Program-made: the position numbers and the translations under genes
Notes under the pieces: model-generated
Databases searched by the model: none
Told to the model about the DNA's origin: nothing
What the model saw: only the letters and a program-made list of their open reading frames with translations
Shown here: positions 4,710 to 7,341 of the stretch, in pieces
Numbering within the stretch: position 1 is the first letter of the stretch
How the letters are laid out: every line of letters starts with the position of its first letter
Source of the DNA: Actinomycetes bacterium
Lineage (GTDB): Bacteria > Actinomycetota > Actinomycetes > Mycobacteriales > Micromonosporaceae
Length of the DNA: 7,341 bases
Reading direction: 5' to 3'
Assembly: GCA_023437285.1 (NCBI GenBank)
Contig: JAEZGP010000715.1
Coordinates: 1 to 7,341, forward strand

Positions 4710-5036
4710 TTACGCGCCGACCAGCCTGCTGCGCACGTAGAGGTTGTACCCGAACGTCCACGTGGTGTTTCCGGCGAACAGCGGCCGGCAGTAGGCCTGG
4801 ATCCCGTGCGCCCAGTACCAGTCGCGGCGCGCCTCGCAAGTGGCGCGGTTGCGGTAGAAGCCCTTGTACAGCCAGGCGAAGGTGTCGGCCTGAACCGCCT
4901 GCGCGACGGATGGGGCCGACGGTGACGTTACGGCGCTGGGGACCGGCCCAGCTGCGGCGGCCGTGGCCGGCAGCAGGGACAGCGCGCCGATCAACGCTGC
5001 GCCCAGCGCGTACCGAGGAGTCTTCGCGTTCTTCAT
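4710..5036 (-). CDS. Small secreted two-cysteine protein of unknown function
   Basis: This is a 108-aa precursor of a small exported protein. Residues 1-9 are basic, 10-29 are hydrophobic and end ATAAAA, and signal peptidase cleavage is likely just before Gly30. A Pro/Ser/Ala-rich spacer (30-50) leads to a compact aromatic domain (51-108) with exactly two cysteines, Cys67 and Cys83, probably disulfide-bonded in the exported protein. The domain contains AWLYKGFYRNRATC, then ARRDWYWAHGIQAYC, then NTTWTFGYNLYVR. It resembles in layout the many short actinobacterial secreted proteins with one disulfide, but I cannot name a family. The ATG at 5036 is supported by a G-run (5043-5047 on the opposite strand) 6 nt upstream. 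The gene is convergent with the His-rich hypothetical gene and shares its terminator. Localisation is well supported; function is unknown. Inhibitor, wall-binding or signalling roles are all possible. Confidence 0.8.
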   Translation of the reverse strand: MKNAKTPRYALGAALIGALSLLPATAAAAGPVPSAVTSPSAPSVAQAVQADTFAWLYKGFYRNRATCEARRDWYWAHGIQAYCRPLFAGNTTWTFGYNLYVRSRLVGA

Positions 5037-5106
5037 GACACACCCCCGTGATCTACAAAGTGGTGGACTGAGAACCCGCGCTCCTACCCGCTTTTTTCAA
5101 GATCAA

Positions 5107-5426
5107 TCAGAGGAGCAGGACGACCTTTCCCTGGCCGTGGCCGGACTCGACCGCGCGGTGGGCCTCGATGACGTCTGCTAACGGGTACGTGTGGACGGGC
5201 AGGGTGACGGTGCCCTTGGCAGGGTCGCCCCCAGCGACCGGACGTAGGCGTGGTTGGCAGGGCTGGCCGTGGAGATGACTGTCGCGCCGGCCTCGCGGGC
5301 GAGCTGCACGGCCAGCGAGCCGACCGATCCGGCGGCGGCGGGCACGACCACTTCCCCGCCGCGGCACGCGTCCTCACCCAAAAAGCACCGACCGTGCACG
5401 TTCACATCGAACGCTTTCATTGTCAA
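5107..5426 (-). pseudogene. Quinone oxidoreductase-like (MDR family) gene remnant
   Basis: These are degraded remains of an NAD(P)H:quinone oxidoreductase / zinc-type alcohol dehydrogenase-like gene. The minus strand from 5426 reads a short start resembling MKAF. It then runs directly into the nucleotide-binding core AAAGSVGSLAVQLAREAGA and the following ANHAYVRSLGA. After that the frame changes near 5210-5220. A second frame supplies the family C-terminus TVTLPVHTYPLADVIEAHRA, followed by GHGQGKVVLLL and a stop at 5107. Intact members have about 310-340 residues. Here only about 105 codons remain, so roughly 120 residues before the Rossmann core and about 100 after it are missing, and the two parts are out of frame. 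It cannot encode a working enzyme. Codon bias is still typical of the genome, so decay by deletion looks fairly recent (inference). Confidence 0.8.
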
Positions 5427-5434
5427 GAAGTGAG

Positions 5435-5450
5435 GACCGCAAGGGCGGTT
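5435..5450 (-). terminator. Possible small hairpin after the CocE-type hydrolase gene
   Basis: On the minus strand AACCGC and GCGGTC can pair (one G-U) around a 4-nt loop, about 47 bases after the hydrolase stop. The stem is short and has no T-run, so this is weak. Confidence 0.25.
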
Positions 5451-5496
5451 GCCTGCACTGCTTGGCCTTTATCAGTCGTTGATCTCGGGCGCCGGG

Positions 5497-7170
5497 TCAG
5501 GAGGGCAGGGTGGGCAGGTCGATCCGCGACGGGTGGGCCGCGTCGTGGGAGATCTCCTGCCGGGCCACGACGGTCGTGGCGGCGCTGGCGGCGGGTTCGC
5601 CGGTGCCGGGATTGCGGGCATAGCGCGGGTGCGCGCCTGAGCTGACCTGTACGCCGATGCGGTGGCCGACCGCGAACTGGTGAAACGTGGGCCACAGGGG
5701 CACGTCGACCTCGACGAAGCCGTCCTCGTCGGGCCGCGGATCGGTGGCGGCCGTGCCGACGGCGCCGACGCGGCGGATGCCGTCGCACACCGTCAGGGCC
5801 CGGCCGTCCGGGTACACGTCGCAGATCCTGACGAACACGTCCGCGCTGGCGGCCGACGACCGGAACCGGATCCGGGCGACCGGCTCCCCGGCGATGACGA
5901 CGGCCCGCTCCAGCGCGGCGCTGCGGAACGCGACCACGTCGGCGCGGCGTTCGTGGTCGCTGTTGTCCAAGGCGCCGTCGGCCGGGTTCAGGCTGGGACC
6001 GCCGAGCGCCGGCGTGGGCTCGTCGGGGTCGTACGTGTAGCGGGTGACGCCGCCGTCGGGCACCGCCGGGTCGAGCAGCCCGCCCGCGTGCAGATGCCAC
6101 GGCCGCGTCGTGGTGCCCGGCGGCGGCCAGGCGGGCAGGTCATGCCACTGCCCGGCGCCGGTCAGGTACGCGCGCACCGGCGCCGTACGGGTCGAGGGCG
6201 CCCCGGCGAAGTGTTCCCTGAGGAACGCGATCGACTCGGCGAGGAACGGATTCTGGTCGCTTGCGTGGCCCCACGGGCCGATCGTCAGCCGTGGCGGCCG
6301 CCCGACCGCGGCGAGCTGCGCGTAGTTGCGCAGCTGCCAGGGCAGGAAGATGTCGTACCAGCCGGTGGCCATGTAGACGGGTGCGGTCACGTCGGCCACC
6401 GACGCGGTGTGCGACTGTTGCGTCCAGTAGTCGTCGGTGAGGCGCTCGTGGGCCACCCAGTCCTGGTACCAGCTGATCGGGTGGCCGGCCACGGCGGTGT
6501 CGGCGCGCGAGAGCGGCAGCACGTCGAACGCTTCGGCCAGCTTGCGGTCACCCCGCCGCGCGAGGACGGCCCGCACCACGACCCCGCGCAGGCCCTTGAG
6601 CGCCATCATCCGCGACCAGCCGAGCGCGTTGGCCAACGCGAAGGCGCCGTTGTGCCAGGTGGTCGCACCGAAGTCGGCCATCGTGACGTTCAGGCACAGG
6701 GCGTCGGGGGCGTTGTCGGGATCGTCGCGGCGCATCCGGCCCGCCACCGCCCACTGCGTGTACCCCAGATAGCTCTCCCCGAGGGTCGCGACCGTGCCGG
6801 TGAACCAGGGCTGGCGGCGTACCCACCGGTGGGTGGCGATGCCGTCGCGCTGCTCGTCGAGCTGCGGCACGAAGGTGCCGCCGGAGCCCGCCGTACCCCG
6901 GCAGCTCTGCACCAGGACGGTGAAGCCCTCGCGGGCCAGGGCCGGTGCGTGGGTGAGCGCGCCGTCCCGGCCGTACGGCGAGCGGACGACGATCGTGGGC
7001 AGCGCCGGCACGACCGCCCCGTCCGGCACGTAGAGATCGGCGACGAGCGTGACGCCGTCGTCCATCGGTACCCGCAACCGGCGCACCCTGTACGTGCGCG
7101 ACCCCGGCGCGGCCGCGTCGACGCCGGTCCCGCGCAGCCAGCGGGCCAGTCGGCGGCGCATGCCCGTCAT
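5497..7170 (-). CDS. CocE/NonD family hydrolase (S15-type alpha/beta hydrolase)
   Basis: This 557-aa serine hydrolase belongs to the X-Pro dipeptidyl-peptidase / cocaine-esterase family, which cleaves esters or amides (cocaine esterase, glutaryl-7-ACA acylase, alpha-amino-acid ester hydrolase). The catalytic triad is visible: Ser133 in GESYLG (nucleophile elbow), Asp273 in TGWYDIF and His302 in GPWGHASD. Tyr66 in RSPYGR matches the oxyanion-hole tyrosine of CocE. The alpha/beta-hydrolase core (about 34-310) carries a helical cap (about 165-255). The jelly-roll PepX_C domain (about 320-550) follows. Length is normal for the family. There is no signal peptide, so it is probably cytoplasmic. The ATG at 7170 is supported by AAGGA (7177-7181 on the opposite strand) 6 nt upstream; another in-frame Met is three codons further in. 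The gene stands alone, upstream of the MDR pseudogene on the same strand. The family is firm; the natural substrate cannot be read from sequence. Confidence 0.93.
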   Translation of the reverse strand: MTGMRRRLARWLRGTGVDAAAPGSRTYRVRRLRVPMDDGVTLVADLYVPDGAVVPALPTIVVRSPYGRDGALTHAPALAREGFTVLVQSCRGTAGSGGTFVPQLDEQRDGIATHRWVRRQPWFTGTVATLGESYLGYTQWAVAGRMRRDDPDNAPDALCLNVTMADFGATTWHNGAFALANALGWSRMMALKGLRGVVVRAVLARRGDRKLAEAFDVLPLSRADTAVAGHPISWYQDWVAHERLTDDYWTQQSHTASVADVTAPVYMATGWYDIFLPWQLRNYAQLAAVGRPPRLTIGPWGHASDQNPFLAESIAFLREHFAGAPSTRTAPVRAYLTGAGQWHDLPAWPPPGTTTRPWHLHAGGLLDPAVPDGGVTRYTYDPDEPTPALGGPSLNPADGALDNSDHERRADVVAFRSAALERAVVIAGEPVARIRFRSSAASADVFVRICDVYPDGRALTVCDGIRRVGAVGTAATDPRPDEDGFVEVDVPLWPTFHQFAVGHRIGVQVSSGAHPRYARNPGTGEPAASAATTVVARQEISHDAAHPSRIDLPTLPS

Positions 7171-7176
7171 CGTTCA

Positions 7177-7181
7177 TCCTT
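7177..7181 (-). promoter_or_regulatory. Ribosome binding site for the CocE-type hydrolase
   Basis: AAGGA on the minus strand lies 6 nt before the ATG at 7170 and decides this start over the ATG at 7177 in another frame. Confidence 0.65.
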
Positions 7182-7197
7182 CGGTCAGCAGGTCAGA

Positions 7198-7226
7198 ACC
7201 ATACGACAGCGGGTGCCGCATGATGA
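7198..7226 (-). promoter_or_regulatory. Candidate promoter for the CocE-type hydrolase
   Basis: On the minus strand TCATCA (7226-7221) and TATGGT (7203-7198) are 17 bp apart and would give a leader of about 20 nt. Both boxes are weak (three and four of six consensus bases). An 8-bp palindrome CACCGGTG (7228-7235) touches the -35 side and could be an operator half. Confidence 0.3.
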
Positions 7227-7316
7227 TCACCGGTGCCGGTCCGGGTGACACATCGACGAAACCGGCTATGGGCGAGGATAGATCCCCGGGCGGACGGCGG
7301 ACGTGGGGGGCGGCCG

Positions 7317-7340
7317 GCCGCGCGGGGGGCCCCGCGCGGC
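7317..7340. other. Extreme-GC palindrome at the window end
   Basis: GCCGCGCGGGG (7317-7327) and CCCCGCGCGGC (7330-7340) form an 11-bp inverted repeat with a 2-base centre, within a nearly pure G/C run from about 7300. It may be a terminator of an unseen gene or simple low-complexity sequence at a contig end. Confidence 0.4.
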
Positions 7341-7341
7341 G

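Noticed and set aside
5421..5426. Consensus -35 TTGACA on the minus strand
   Set aside because: No -10 lies at 16-18 bp and it coincides with the start of a dead gene, so I do not call a promoter.
5662..7248. 528-codon plus-strand open frame opposite the CocE-type hydrolase
   Set aside because: It mirrors the hydrolase in antisense, lacks any motif and has biased shadow composition. The hydrolase has an intact catalytic triad.

Overview
The DNA is very GC-rich with strong G/C bias at third codon positions, frequent GTG starts, an apparently leaderless gene and a predicted F420-type flavin/deazaflavin reductase. Together with an LPMO of the Thermobifida E7 / Streptomyces LPMO10B type, this points to a saprophytic filamentous actinobacterium. 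Micromonosporaceae or a close relative is my inference. The window looks chromosomal. I see no tRNA, rRNA, CRISPR array, complete insertion sequence or phage gene.

Layout, left to right. (1) 1-840 is the C-terminal part of a GlcF-like iron-sulfur subunit of glycolate oxidase; its N-terminus lies outside the window. Its stop codon sits in a 14-bp triplicate repeat that places TAG in all three forward frames. (2) 916-2268 is a self-contained secreted cellulose/chitin-oxidation unit: a good sigma70-like promoter, a small palindrome at the predicted +1, a long leader, an AA10 LPMO with a Thr/Pro/Arg repeat linker and a CBM2, then a strong hairpin terminator. (3) 2373-2843 is a small PPOX-class split-barrel protein, apparently leaderless, with twin GCGATCGC palindromes upstream. 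(4) 2975-3955 is an orphan PaaX-family regulator. (5) 3956-4256 is a stretch of atypical composition with a 15-bp palindrome, leading into a His-rich hypothetical protein (4257-4601). (6) A shared hairpin at 4621-4661 separates that gene from a convergent small secreted two-cysteine protein (4710-5036, minus). (7) 5107-5426 (minus) is the wreck of a quinone-oxidoreductase-like MDR gene, reduced to the Rossmann core and the C-terminus. (8) 5497-7170 (minus) is an intact CocE/NonD S15-type hydrolase with a recognisable Ser-Asp-His triad.

Most genes appear to be separate transcription units, each with its own promoter or terminator signals, so there is no single operon. The LPMO is the clearest functional module (extracellular attack on crystalline polysaccharide). 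The PaaX regulator has no phenylacetate genes beside it. I did not find a convincing new multi-gene system. The most open items are the two unrecognised small proteins, the atypical 300-bp stretch and the operator-like palindromes.
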